From contig LLCB01000040.1 in assembly GCA_001414345.1 (NCBI GenBank), positions 1 through 64,000 on the forward strand: DNA of 64,000 nucleotides, given 5' to 3'. How positions within the stretch are numbered: the stretch's first letter is position 1; each line of letters opens with the position of its first letter. The position numbers and the translations under genes were made by a program. Of this stretch, positions 44,001 to 56,194 are shown in pieces. The DNA is from Hymenoscyphus infarciens (lineage: Eukaryota; Ascomycota; Leotiomycetes; Helotiales; Helotiaceae). The notes beneath the pieces are model-generated. The model saw nothing but the letters and a program-made list of their open reading frames with translations. It had not been told where the DNA came from and searched no databases.

Positions 44001-47000
44001 CCTGTTTGGTTCTACGCCCTCTATTCTCTCGCCTCCACGGCCAGGCCCAACAATCCTCTGACAAAAACGCCGGATGGGGTTCGTGGGTGTGAGCAGGAAT
44101 AAAGCATTATTGTAGGTTGGGTGTCTAGCTAAGAACTCCCTCTGCGCTTTTTTTCTCTGCGAGGTGGCAGATACAGCTTCCTTGGCAAGGGTTCTTGCAT
44201 CCGTCGATTCGTCTGCGCGGGCTGAAAACTGGATATTTGAGTAGAACGGATTTGGTTCTCGGTTCCAGATGCGGTTCTTGAATTTTCCTTTGAACCTCGA
44301 GAAGAATCCTGTGTTAGAAGTAGGGTTGTCGCCGGTGGGTGGAGTTTCCGGGGTTGCGGGGATTTGCTCAGCGGCACGGATTTCATCATCGAGGAAATCT
44401 TTTACCACTGCGTCTTTCAGGAGCATTTCCATGGTCGCTGGTCCATAATCTAGTGGATCCTTGGTTTTTCTCGCTTTTCCAAACCGAAAAATAGCAGAAA
44501 GTGACAAATTGCTCGAGTCGCCACCAAGCTCTTTTCTGTTTAGAAAGGCCTTTACCTGATGCATGCGTTTTTCATCCTCCGATACATCGAAATTCTCCTG
44601 AATAACCGCTATAAACATGTTGACCAGAATAAAATTTGCCAGAATAAACCACCCGATTAAGAACGCAGCACCAATCCATGCATTATCTCGAGACCTCTCG
44701 GCTCCAGTTATATTATAGAGAATGGTTGTCCAGTTTTCGCTCGACAGGATTTGATACATTGCAAGGAAGGCATTGTAGATGGTGTAAAAGGTCGCAACCG
44801 TATCGTCTCCATTGTTGTCTTGTTGTTCCAATTCACCGCGGAATAGTTGGACAGCGAATATGGATATCAGAAAGGTGATGAGAAACACAAACAGCATTAG
44901 ATTACCAATACCACTAGAATTTCCGAGAACAAGTGTAATCAATTTTCTTGTAAGTGGCACCGCTATGATGACGCGATAGATTCGGAGAAGTTGGAAAAGC
45001 GTCAACCATGCGTAAGGCGTCCCTGAGTTGCGAATAGGTGGGATTAAAATCACCATTGTAATAACAACAAGTCCAAGATCGAACCAATTCTTCTTGTCTC
45101 TCGTGAACCCTCGCCAGTCCACGGCAAATCGGAGAATTATTTCGATGAAGAGAATAAAAGTCACCACAACCTCAGAGTTGTCGATGAATTTTCCTCGTGT
45201 TACCGACATGGTCGAGCTTCGGGAAGCCTGGCAAATGATATCGTAGGCAATGCAGACGATCCAGAACCATTTTGTTTTGTCGAATAACTTTTTGAGGTTA
45301 TTAAGACGGGGCGGTGCTTCGGGATCATGTGCCGGCAGCATGTTCTTAACGTGGGCAGCGAACGCACTAGCTTTTCCCTCTTCTCGGATTACTTGGAAGG
45401 ACGAAGTTATAACAGCAATCAGCAAATTGAGTAGCCAAAGCATCATGATCATGATACCACCAGCGAAGAAAAGGGCGGTGGCTAAATAATCCGAGTCCAT
45501 GGTATCATACATTAGATCCGAGTAGGTATTCGCAGTCATGATTACGAAAACCAATTCCAGCGATTGAAATATATTGTCGAAACTCATTGTACCATTGAAG
45601 GGAAGATGCTCTTGCTGAAGCTCGATGCAGTAAGAGCCTGGAGGACAAAGATAACCTTTTATGGAGCTGCCCGAGGACGGCAATTCATTGAGGGCGATGG
45701 TCCCGTCTAATGGTCCTGAGGGTTTTCTCCAGGTCTCGTGTCCACCAGATGAATTGAATTGGCCACCGCAGAATTGCTCAGACTGCACCCACGCCGAGCC
45801 GGTCAGGTTCTTTGGGTCAAGAGGGTCTACCCAGACACATTGTCGGTCAAGACTCGACTTGAAACTTTGTACGCCAATAACAGCAAACAAAAGCCAGAAA
45901 AAGCCAATCAGGAATGAAACATTAACCAGCAGTGGTGCGGCTTTCTTCAAACTTCGGAGGATAACCTATCAAATCTGGTTAGCAAGGGATGGAATTGGAG
46001 TGGTATACAATACATACTGCAGTACCATGCGTGAGAGCGAGGAGCCGAAGGATCCGCAAACAGCTCAACATCCTGAAAACGTAGAGATGCCGAGCTGCCT
46101 CTATTCCTATGACCCCCAAAACAAAAGCCACCCAAAATGCACAAACGGCCACAAAATCAAGTCGGTTAAACCCATGGCGTAGAAATGCACGTCTTGCTAG
46201 CTGGAGCCGCTGCGCCTGTTCAACTGTCCTTATTTTGTCTCCCTGAATGGCAGTGAAGGATCGGATAACAGTCGGGGCGCTGAGGGCTGGTGAAGGGCGG
46301 TTTCCTTTGGTAGAAAGTCCACGTTGTGGTTTGAAAACGGCGCGATATTTATCTAAGATGATAGCCTTCGCTCCCACCTTTCCCTTCGTTGAGCTGTACT
46401 CGGGTGCATTGAGAATGAATCCAGATACGATGATTCTTGCGATGATTTCCAGTGTGAAAATGACGAACAATCCAAATATAGCATAATCGGTTGGGGTGGC
46501 GCCCCATTGTTTGGGACGAGGGTATTCATAAACACTCCTGGAAGATTCTACCGCAAGTAGTATTGTTTGAACCATAATGAGTATCAAAATAACCGGCTCC
46601 GTGAGAGGATATACCAGTACGTCACACAACCAATTCCTTATTTTGCTGTCAGAAGAAAAGATTCCCAGCGATCTGCCCCGCAGAGGATTGGGTGGCTTTT
46701 CTATTTCTTCCTCATAAGACTTCACAGGCTCGCCTTTTCCAAAGAACTTCATTGCCTTTTCAACAGGAGCAGTGGGCAATTGGGCCTGGGGATTGGGACC
46801 GGCAGCTAGTGGATCCTTTTTGCGTTTTGGCTGAAATCTAATTTCCTCTTCATCACTCAAACTCGCCATGGTGGAAAGACTAGGCTGTCTTGTCAGCCGA
46901 CTCGCTCGACGAGCAGCAAAATCTATCATCTCCGCCTCTCCACTTATATTGACAACACGCTGTGACATCGCTCTGACGATAGAGCCAGCTCTCAAGAAAG

Positions 47001-47808
47001 CGCCAGAGGTTGTGGATGGCGAGCGAGATCTGGACTGATTTTGACCATCAGGGGCAAGTGAAGCTCCATAGCTGTGTCCCCTTGAGCGGCCAGGTCTGGG
47101 TGATCGTCCTTGTTCCGCCGACCCAAGGCCATCAGCATGCCTGGAGCTCCTCCGTCGTACCTGATCGGCAGAATCAAAACTGACGCTGTGGAAGCTTTCT
47201 GATCTGTTGTGTCGCTGTCCCCCAGAACCATACACCTGTGCCCCACTTATAGGTTGGAGGTGGCTCGCGTCGGTAAGGGGTATGCTGTCAGAACCCTCGG
47301 TGGGAAAATAACTTGTTTGGTCTCCAAAATACTCCTCGCTGGCATCGCCATAGGGGGATATTCGATCAATATCCTCGGTTCCGTAGTTGCCGAAAGGGGA
47401 GAAGGTGCTGGGAGCTGGCGATGGCTGGGGGACTTGAGAAATACTGATATCTGGTACACTCAGGCCCGTGAATGCCATTGCCGCCGCAAAGGAGGAAGTA
47501 TCTACTGGAGATGAGGGGGTTCCCGGTTCGTCATTATAATTCCGGTTCTGTTGTGCCCTGCTCGACTGGGTTGAGACTGGAGGCCTCGAGGGTCTCTCGG
47601 CTCGACTTGGTGATCCATTTTCCACCCGTTCATAACCACCACTTGTCGGCCGTGAAGATATACCACCCAATATGCTCCTCCCTCGCGTGTGCTGTCGGTG
47701 GCCATCAGCCAAGTCGACGGACTCTGGTGGTGGTCCTAGATTTTGAAGAGGAATCGAGTGAGGAGGGGTAGTAGGAAGCGATGGATCTGGGGAATTAGGA
47801 GGCGGCAT
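41041..47808 (-). CDS. cch1: Voltage-gated calcium channel alpha subunit Cch1
   Basis: Five exons (47808-46018, 45965-43569, 43520-41749, 41698-41609, 41557-41041) give 2188 aa. The first 370 residues are a disordered Ser/Pro-rich cytosolic region. Four repeats of six membrane segments with pore loops follow. Pore positions read TANTY (about residue 743), SSENW (1007), SQEGW (1483) and STGEGW (1771), so the selectivity ring is N/E/E/E rather than four glutamates. S4 segments of repeats II and III keep spaced arginines (LLRIYRVI, FKALRALRLL); repeat IV has almost none. An EF-hand-like segment (WATLDPEGTGFITKEQF) and a Ser/Pro-rich tail end the protein. With Mid1, Cch1 forms the fungal high-affinity calcium uptake system of the plasma membrane; Mid1 is not in this window. 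Confidence 0.95.
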
Positions 47809-48009
47809 TATGGCCTATGCCAATGACGGGACCCGAAGGCCTTCGTCGTATCGTGGTAGCCTGCTCTCGAGAGTTGAGGTTGGCGGGATCAATTGTGCAA
47901 AGTGCTGTGTCGCCTGTCGAGAATGGAAAATGCAATGCGCTGCGCGGCCGTATGTGCTTCTCAGGTCGTGGTCATCATGGGGGTTTGCTGCGAATGGTAA
48001 ACGAGGGTA

Positions 48010-48052
48010 TCTAGAGGTGATCTAGAGGTGATCTAGAGGTGATCTAGAGGTT
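48010..48052 (+). repeat. Tandem repeat, 11-bp unit x4
   Basis: TCTAGAGGTGA repeated nearly four times, about 200 bases upstream of the cch1 start. Confidence 0.85.
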
Positions 48053-48147
48053 GTTTCCGTGGAGGGGATTGGATTCTTCTTCCTCGGCCTTCTGTCGTAG
48101 ATTCGATTCTGGGATCTTTGGTGGTTTACAGTTGGTATTGGATTGAA

Positions 48148-48171
48148 GCAGAGCAGAGCAGAGCAGAGCAG
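48148..48171 (+). repeat. AGAGC pentanucleotide repeat
   Basis: Four to five copies of AGAGC/AGCAG in tandem within the same divergent promoter; a simple microsatellite. Confidence 0.8.
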
Positions 48172-48773
48172 CAATTCTGTAACATGGAACCGTGGTTCGC
48201 TTCGAGGTGCGCCGTCCAGTCCAGCGATGCGCGGCTGTGCAATTGCCCAAAGGCCGTGTTCCTGAACCCCTGTCCGACAGGTACGAACACCTATTCCTGG
48301 TAACAGGTGCAGCGAAGTCCCCAGAAGTTAGTTATATTGGGTATATTAGAATCTACACTTTTCTACTGGTTGGGGAATTTGATCACGAAAGATACAGGTT
48401 CAATACTTGATCGGATAGATAACAAGCTATATGAGAGTATCTTTTAACCTAATCAATGGCAGCGAGTACGACTTTGCCGCTAGCTACTAAAATCTACCCT
48501 AGCCACCCAAAAAAAAACAGTCACGTGATCGTCATGCTAAACCTGACCTGACCACGGATTTAGATTTAGGTTCGCGCCAGGCCTAGTACTAGTACCGCGT
48601 CGGTAACTTTTTGAACATGAACACCACTCCCACCAAATTACTCCCACTTGCAAGTTGCAACAACGCGTGCGCCAGTCTTGCTATCATTGCAGACGACAAC
48701 ATCCCTCCTCCCACTTCTCCGTCTCGATAAAGAACCACCATCCCTCGATCGTTGCACCCGCATCAGCCTCAAC

Positions 48774-51470
48774 ATGGTGTCTTCGCGCAAGAGGGGCCGT
48801 CAGGAGATGGAGGAACCTGTCGCGACCGAACCCCCAAAAACCAAAGAGCCTACCATGCTGGACCGCATCAGGAACATGTGGGAGTTTGCTGCTCTTACGC
48901 AATACATTTTTACCTTTGGAAAGGCCCTCAAGATCGACGAGAATATGGACACCGAGGCAGGCCTCCCTTTGGACCACACCGACCCTTTCTCGACGCTAAT
49001 TTGTCCGCTCTAGGAATTGGAAATGGAATGTCTGAAGCATCATTCAAATGTTCTCCAAGATCTCGGTCTCGCCCTTTTGAAGTTCGTTTCCTCCCATCGA
49101 GGATTGACGTAGGTTGCCCACCCCCCCCTGTCTAACCCCGTATACTGACGCTATACAGGCCAGAGATCTTCGATGAGTATACTAGACGACAGTATGTTGC
49201 GAAAGCACCTGACCGCAACCCTTTTGGTGTCGAGGAAGAGCCTGCTAAGTTTACGGAGTTCGATGTTTTTACCAAGGTAGGCTGCATTGACGAGCGCGAA
49301 GCATATGCATACTCATGCTCATGGCTCTAGATCCGAGTACTACAACAACTTACCCAATGGACAATGGTAAACCCAGACCGCATTCGAGAGAGGATGGATG
49401 AACAAAAGGACGTTGAACAAGCAATATGGGTATGTTTCAGCTAGGATATCAGAAAGGGCAGTGCTAATAGCCGTTCAGCGTATTGAACCATTTGGCTGGG
49501 ACTCGGAGGATCGCACCTACATTGTTCTTGATGATAACCGACTTTACCGTCAAACCGAACCCCCTCCGCCTCCCCCTCCTGCGACCAAAGCGAAAAAGAA
49601 TTCTAAAAAAGCCAAGGCGGCATCACGCGCGAGCAAACGCAGAAGAATATCCGAAGCTGTAGAAAGCGAGGCAGACGCTCAGGATGATACCATATTAGGT
49701 GACGATGTAGCGAAAGAAGATGATGGTCTGGGTGGTATGAAATGGGAGTGTCTTGCAGTTACATTGGAGGAATTCAACACATTTCTCGCCACTATCGAAA
49801 AGAGTCGGGATCCGAATGAGAAGATCCTTCGTCAACGAATCGTCGATGACCTATTACCTATTTTGGAGAAGCAGGAAGAAGCTAATAAACGCAAGGCAGC
49901 CCAGAAGGAGCGAGAGCTACTGAATCTCGAGAAATTAGCGACGGCCAAGAGATCAAGCAGAATTGCGGGCAAGATGGAATCACAGAAGCAGGAAGAGGAG
50001 GCTCGTGAAGCAGAGCGCAAGAAACACGCGGATCTAGCTATGGCTAAGAAAGAGCAAGAGAAGTGGCTAAAGCTTGAAAAAGAGCGCGAGTCTCGCATGG
50101 TGACTCGAGAGCAACGACTAAAGGAAAGAGAGGCCCGTCGAATACTGCATGAGGAGGAACTTGCGAACCTTTCCGAAGATAACAAAAAGGTCGAAGACGG
50201 TGTTGGTCGTCTCTCTGAACGTCATCTCAAAGCAGAAATAGAACGGAAAAAGCAAGCACTTGAGGAACTTGCGGAAGAAGAAGATTGGATATTCGATTGT
50301 ATCTGCGGTGCTTATGGACAGATTGATGACGGTACTCATAGTATTGCATGCGACAAATGCAACATATGGCAACACAGCAAATGTGTTGGGGTCAGTCAAA
50401 CAGAGGCGGACCGGGAGGATTTTTCTTTCGTTTGCAGGACTTGCGAGCGCCGAGCTTTGGATGAAGAACGAGCCAAAAATCGCCCTCCGATCAAAATCAA
50501 ACTCAATCGACCGGGATCTTCCTCTGCTGCTTTGCCGCCGACGCCACAGAATAGCACGCCGGCTGTTTTGGTTCCTTCTGTTAACGATTCTCATTCAGAG
50601 CAACGAGAAGCCCCACGAGCCGTGCTTAGTTCACCAGTCAAGTCCAGTCACCAGCAAAACACCCCAAAGATGGCAACATGGCAACCCAATTTAAGTCACT
50701 CTGCTGCACCCCATATTTCTAGGTCCCCACAACGTCAGAGTAGCCCAATCCTTCCTCCGCCCAAGTTTAATGCCAGACCCAATCCAGTAGGAGCCAATGG
50801 AACACATACTCTATCATCTCCCCCAAATGGCAAACTCAATTTCAATACACCATTCAGTGGTGTAAGGCCATCAAGTGCTCATGCATTCTCATCGCCGCAT
50901 CCCAACAGCCCCACAAACTTACCACCTCCCGGGCAACCACCAGTCTACACCTTTATGAATGGCAGTGGCATAAATTACAACAAAACTACACCAAGCCAGC
51001 TCTCATCGGTAGGCAATGGTGTAAATGGATCTCGGCAGGTGCCCGATGATCGCAATCCTTTTGGCGGGCCTGTCAACCATCCTTCCTCCCCGTTCACCGG
51101 AGCCCATCTATTAACACCCGCAACTAAAGCAAATACTGTCTTGGAATCACCAGCCAGCGGTAAGGTCCAAAACCCAACACCAAATATGCACATATGGAAG
51201 CCTAGTGGATCCTCGCCTCCACAAGCTGCACCGGTTCAAGAACAACCACAAGAAAAGGTGCTCCCTCCAGCCACGATGGGATTCTCACCAACCAAACACT
51301 CGCCTCCACGATCCACAGCATCGAATGGAAGTTTTGGGTCTGTGACGCCTTCTGTATTACCACCAGTGGCATCGTTGTCGCCGATCCTGCATGCACAGAA
51401 TCTCAGTCCTCCGGTAAAAATGGCAGAGCCTGAACGGAGCAAACTTATTGGCCAGGCCTCTTCCCCGTAA
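48774..51470 (+). CDS. PHD-finger chromatin-associated protein
   Basis: Five exons (48774-48956, 49014-49108, 49159-49276, 49331-49429, 49479-51470) give 828 aa. The N-terminal 200 residues are helical (MWEFAALTQYIFTFGKAL, ALLKFVSSHRGLT, DEYTRRQYVAKAP, ERMDEQKDVEQAIWRIEPFGWD), resembling the DDT/WHIM-type region of chromatin-remodelling subunits. A lysine-rich linker and a long charged coiled coil (about residues 290-445) follow. The PHD finger is CICGAYGQIDDG...CDKCNIWQHSKC...FVCRTC, a C4HC3 zinc site that usually reads histone H3 tails. The rest is Pro/Ser-rich and disordered. Intron 1 has a GC donor (GCAGGC) with a good branch site (GCTAAT) and keeps the frame; no GT donor is available there. 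Nuclear by inference. Confidence 0.86.
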
Positions 51471-51930
51471 AATATTCGACGGCCTGGTAAACGTGGATAG
51501 ATTATGGGAGACGTTAGCAGTCGTTGGTGGACTCCAACCGGGATCATATCCCTCATTCCCTCTTTTCTTTTGTAGATAGTGTGTTCTCCCAGCATCTGGA
51601 GATTTCTATGCGGCGCATAAGGGCAGGCCAAGAGTGGTCTGCAGCGACTTTGTTATGAGAGTATGAAATGACCATCTAGATTGGAATGGGATAGACGAGC
51701 ATTGGGAAACGAAGGATGTACCATCAGTAATAACGAGTATAAATTGAACGAATTACCTTGGCGATGGCTTTTTTTTTTTTTTTTGCGTTTTCTTGCATTA
51801 TCTTCTGTTGTGTTTATCATGCGATTCTTTCAGATCAGGAGCAACAGGGAGGGTGTGTTTAGAATGATAGTCTGAGGGAAGGCATTTTGATATTTGCTTC
51901 TCCGCGCAGCCAAGATTCGTGGGAGTTCTC
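51471..51930. other. 3' region of the PHD gene
   Basis: Untranslated and spacer sequence with a long T run (about 51768-51784). No gene seen. Confidence 0.5.
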
Positions 51931-51996
51931 CTTATCAGCGACCAATCAGATGACGACTCTCCGTCTTATCGGGAGACGCAGATATTTCTCTTATCT
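51931..51996. promoter_or_regulatory. Cluster of three HGATAR sites (AreA/Nit2 type) plus CCAAT box
   Basis: CTTATCA (51931-51937), CTTATCG (51965-51971) and CTTATCT (51990-51996) are HGATAR sites on the minus strand. A CCAAT box lies at 51942-51946. GATA factors of the AreA/Nit2 class bind such clusters in promoters of nitrate-assimilation genes. They lie 490-560 bases upstream of the nitrite reductase start codon. Confidence 0.6.
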
Positions 51997-52223
51997 CTTT
52001 CGACGACTTCTTTTTTCCGAGGAGATGGATGCTGTAACGAATCTAACGATGCAAATTTGATGCACTGTGAGTCTGTGAGTCTGTGAGAGACGCCCCGGAG
52101 AAGGGTGTATCGGCGGGGACTGCTTCTCGTCACCTATTGGTTATCGCCATGGCCCCGCCAATCCGCGTCTGGGAATTGCAAACCTGCAGCGGGTGGTTCT
52201 GGCCTTTGGTATTGGTAGGTGGT

Positions 52224-52231
52224 CTCCGAGG
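52224..52231 (+). promoter_or_regulatory. NirA/Nit4-type site
   Basis: CTCCGAGG is a perfect match to the CTCCGHGG consensus of the nitrate-specific activator NirA, 257 bases upstream of the nitrite reductase ATG. One exact 8-mer alone is modest evidence, but its place beside the GATA cluster and this gene fits. Confidence 0.6.
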
Positions 52232-52487
52232 ATGTGGTGGGAGATGGTCTTTATGGAGCGTGTAGGTGAAGCCTTTTTGGGTGTGCGGGCAGGCTGTCTT
52301 TTCTATCTTTCTATGTCTCTTCTGCCACTTCTTCTTTTCTTAGCTGTTTCTAAACTTATTCTTCCATTGTTTCTCTATCGTTTTTGCCGACGCTGCTTCT
52401 GTGATATAATCGTACATACTGGATTGATGAGTGCGTAACATCTACCGGATCGAAGTGTGAAGCGTGAGATCTATCGGAATCGACAAA

Positions 52488-55400
52488 ATGTCAGCCAATT
52501 GGCAACCCCAAGTGCCTATCCAGGACATCAAGGCGGGTCCCATCGAAAATGGCCCTGATGGAGTGATAGGGTCGAAGGATCAGAGTAATGAAGGGCAGAG
52601 GAAGAAGTTGGTTATTGTGGGGTTGGGAATGGTGGGGATCTCATTGATGTGAGTGCCAAAGGAGTTGTTTTTCCGAAGAAGAAGAAAGTTGTTACCAGAG
52701 CTAATAAATGATAGTGAGAAGTTGATGAAGCTCGATGCAAAGAGACGCGAATGGGACATCATTGTTATAGGAGAGGAATCCCATCTTGCGTACAATCGTG
52801 TCGGCTTGACGAGTTTCTTCCAGCATCGAAAAGTTGAGAATTTATATCTCAATCCTAAAGAATGGGTAATCTCTTCCTATGATCTTCTATACGAGGATGA
52901 GCCAAACTAAATAACTTCATAGTACTCGAACTGCCCACCAGGTTCCCTAAACTACCACCTCAACACAAGAGTCACCGAAATCCACCTTGAACATAAACTT
53001 GTCTCGTGCTCGTCCGGTGAGACGATTCCCTACGATGTCCTCGTTCTAGCCACCGGATCCGATGCCCTCGTCCCCAAACACACGCCCGGTCATGACGCCA
53101 AAGGTGTTTTTGTGTATCGAACCATCGAGGATTTAGAGAAACTCATCACCTATTCCGCGGAAAAGAAAGGAACGTGCGGTGCAGTTGTAGGCGGTGGGCT
53201 CCTAGGCTTGGAAGCAGCGAAAGCAATGATGGATCTAGAAAACTACGCCAAAGTCAAACTCATCGAGAGGAATCGATGGGTTCTAAGTCGACAGTTGGAT
53301 TCCGATGCTGGAGGCCTTGTAGTCGAGCAAGTGAGAGATTTGGGTTTAGACGTCATGTTGGGAAAGCGAGTGGGGAAAATCGAGGTCACTGAAGATAATT
53401 CAGTTAAAGGTGTGGTGTTTGAGGACGGGGAGACGATGGAGTGTTCTACTATTTGCTTCGCTATCGGAATCAAAGCCCGAGATGAATTTGCCCGGAAAGC
53501 AGGCATCAAATGCGCTGATCGAGGTGGTGGAATTGTGGTCGATGGAGAATTGAAGACTAGTGCTCCGGATGTTTACGCCATTGGGGAGTGTGCCAGTTGG
53601 GAGAATCAAACTTTTGGTCTTATTGCTCCGGGGATTGAGATGGCTGATGTTTTGTCATTCAATCTTACACAAGCGAAGTCTCACGCTTATCGAACCTTTA
53701 AACGACCGGATTTGAGCACGAAGTTGAAGCTACTGTAAGTAACCTACTTCATCCCTTCTTCAGAAACCCCCTCACAGAAACAAACAAGTACTAATATGTT
53801 GCAGCGGGGTCGAAGTGGCCAGTTTCGGAGACTTCTTCGCAGACAGAGATGGACCCAAACACCTTCCTCTCCGTGCAGCAAAAGGCAAAAAGGAAGGAAG
53901 TTCAGATGCTTTGCGAAAACTCACCAACGGACAACCTCCTTCTCCGGTAAAGGCTTTGACTTACAAAGATCCATTCCAAGCTGTTTATAAGAAATACCTC
54001 TTCACCCTGGATGGCAAGTATCTTCTAGGAGGGATGATGATTGGAGATACGAGGGATTATGTGAAATTAGTTCCTATGGTTAAGAATCAGAAGATGTTGG
54101 ATGTAAGTAGTTGTTTTTGCTGTTGGTATTTGTTTGTTTTCAGAACTAATGATTTGTAGGTGCCGCCAAGTCAATTTATTTTGGGAGCTAGTAAGGAGGG
54201 GGAAGATGGTGGAGAGGATCTTGATGATGATACTCAGATTTGTTCTTGTCATAATGTTACTAAGGGAGATGTGTGTGATGTTGTCAAGGACGGCAGCTGC
54301 AAGAGCATTGGAGATGTGAAGTCGTGTACGAAGGCGGGAACAGTAAGTATCCTGTTTCTTTACTTCCTTAAGCGAAAATGCTAATAGATTATTTTCAGGG
54401 CTGTGGAGGTTGTATGCCGCTAGTGACGAGCATTTTCAACGCCCAAATGAAAGCTATGGGCAACGAAGTCAAGAACCACATATGTCCTCATTTCAACTAC
54501 TCCCGAGCAGATCTCTACAACATCATTTCCGTCAAGCAACTCAAGACTCTCCAAGAAGTAATGAGAGAAGCAGGAAATGACCCCGAGAGTCAGGGATGCG
54601 AAGCATGTAAACCAAGTATCGGATCCATCTTCTCCTCACTTTATAACAAACACGTCATGGCCAAACCCCTCATGGGTTTACAAGAAACAAACGATCGATT
54701 TCTGGGAAATATTCAAAGGAATGGTACTTACTCCGTCGTTCCTCGTGTGAGCGCTGGAGAAATCACACCCGACAAATTAATTGTTATTGGGAACGTGGCG
54801 AAGAAGTATGATTTGTATACCAAGATCACTGGTGGGCAGAGAATCGATATGTTTGGTGCTAAGAAACAGGATTTACTTGCTATTTGGAAGGAGTTGGTGG
54901 AAGGTGGAATGGAGAGTGGACATGCGTATGCAAAGTCTCTGAGGACGGTGAAGAGCTGTGTTGGAACGACATGGTGTCGATATGGTATTGGTGATAGTGT
55001 TGGAATGGCTGTTCGGTTGGAGGAGAGATACAAGAGTATTCGAAGTCCGCATAAGATGAAGGGGGGTGTGAGTGGATGTGTCCGCGAATGTGCCGAAGCG
55101 CAGAATAAAGAGTAAGTCTCATTCCACCTCACTGAAAAATAGAGCCTTGCTAACTTCTTCCCAGTTTCGGACTCATCGCAACTGACAAAGGCTTCAACCT
55201 CTACGTCGGCGGCAACGGTGGTGCCTCCCCAAAGCACAGCGAAATCCTGGCGAAAGATGTACCCCCCGACGACGTCGTCCCAATCCTTGATCGCTACCTA
55301 ATGTTCTACATCCGCACAGCCGACAAACTCCAACGAACAGCCCGCTGGCTCGAGAACCTCCCGGGCGGAATAAAATACCTCCGAGAAGTAGTACTCGAAG

Positions 55401-56194
55401 ACAAGCTCGGCATCTGCACCTCCCTCGAAGCCCAGATGGAAGAATTAGTAGGAACTTTCTTCGATGAGTGGGCCGCCGCAATTGCCGATCCTGAAATCGC
55501 GAAGAAATTCCGCCAGTTTGATAACACGAGTGAGACTTTAGAGACCATGGAGATTGAAGAAGATAGAGGACAGAAAAGACCGGTTTATTGGGCGAAGGAA
55601 AGTGCGAAGGTTGATTTCAAGAAGACGAAATGGACGAGTCTTACCTGGCAACCTATGATTGAAGCGAGTCATTTTGCGGAAGCGGATAATACACCAAATG
55701 GTATCTCAGCAAATGTCAAGAGGGGAGATACTCAACTTGCGATCTTCAAGGTAAAGGGGAAGTACTTGGCATCCCAACAAATGTGTCCACACAAGCGCTC
55801 TTTCGTCCTCTCCGATGGTCTTATCGGAGATTCGAAAGATAAATTATGGGTTTCTTGTCCAAACCATAAACGGAATTTCGAACTCACGGGTTCCCAAGCT
55901 GGACGGTGTCAGAATGATGAGGAGTTAAGTATTGCTACGTTCCCAGTTGAGGAGAGGGATGATGGGATGGTGTATTTGAAGTTGCCACCTGTGCATGAAT
56001 TGGATGGGGTGCTGGGGACGAGCAAGTGGATGGTTAAGAAGGGGGAGAGTGGTGCGCATCCTTTTGAGAAGTTGGATCGGAAGATCGGTCCTAATGGGAC
56101 GAAGATGAAGGGACGAAAGCCGTTTGAGGCTAAGAGACAGTTGACTGGGGCTGTTAGTGCTGGGGGTAGACAGGGGGTGGATATTGATTGGTGA
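52488..56194 (+). CDS. niiA: Assimilatory nitrite reductase [NAD(P)H]
   Basis: Seven exons (52488-52648, 52715-52865, 52923-53734, 53805-54102, 54160-54342, 54399-55111, 55165-56194) give 1115 aa, the usual fungal size. It reduces nitrite to ammonium with NAD(P)H through FAD, iron-sulfur and siroheme centres. Visible in order: FAD site [12 protein letters not shown](P)H site [13 protein letters not shown]; a BFD-like [2Fe-2S] region with CSCHN and GCGGC; the siroheme/[4Fe-4S] cysteines in CVGTTWC and CVREC (C-x5-C and C-x3-C); and a C-terminal Rieske-type domain with CPHKRSF and CPNHKRNF. Cytosolic. No nitrate reductase or nitrate transporter gene lies in this window. The promoter carries GATA and NirA-type sites, consistent with nitrate induction and ammonium repression. 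Confidence 0.96.

Larger units (their letters stand above)
47809..48773. promoter_or_regulatory. Divergent promoter of cch1 and the PHD gene
   Basis: 965 bases between two start codons. Holds two short tandem repeats, listed separately. The half near the PHD gene has a CACGTGA-type E-box (near 48522). No other element recognised. Confidence 0.45.

Noticed and set aside
51899..52100. Additional NirA-like sites (CTCCGCGC near 51901, TTCCGAGG near 52016, CCCCGGAG near 52092)
   Set aside because: Each departs from CTCCGHGG at one position or at the H position; only the exact site at 52224 was kept.
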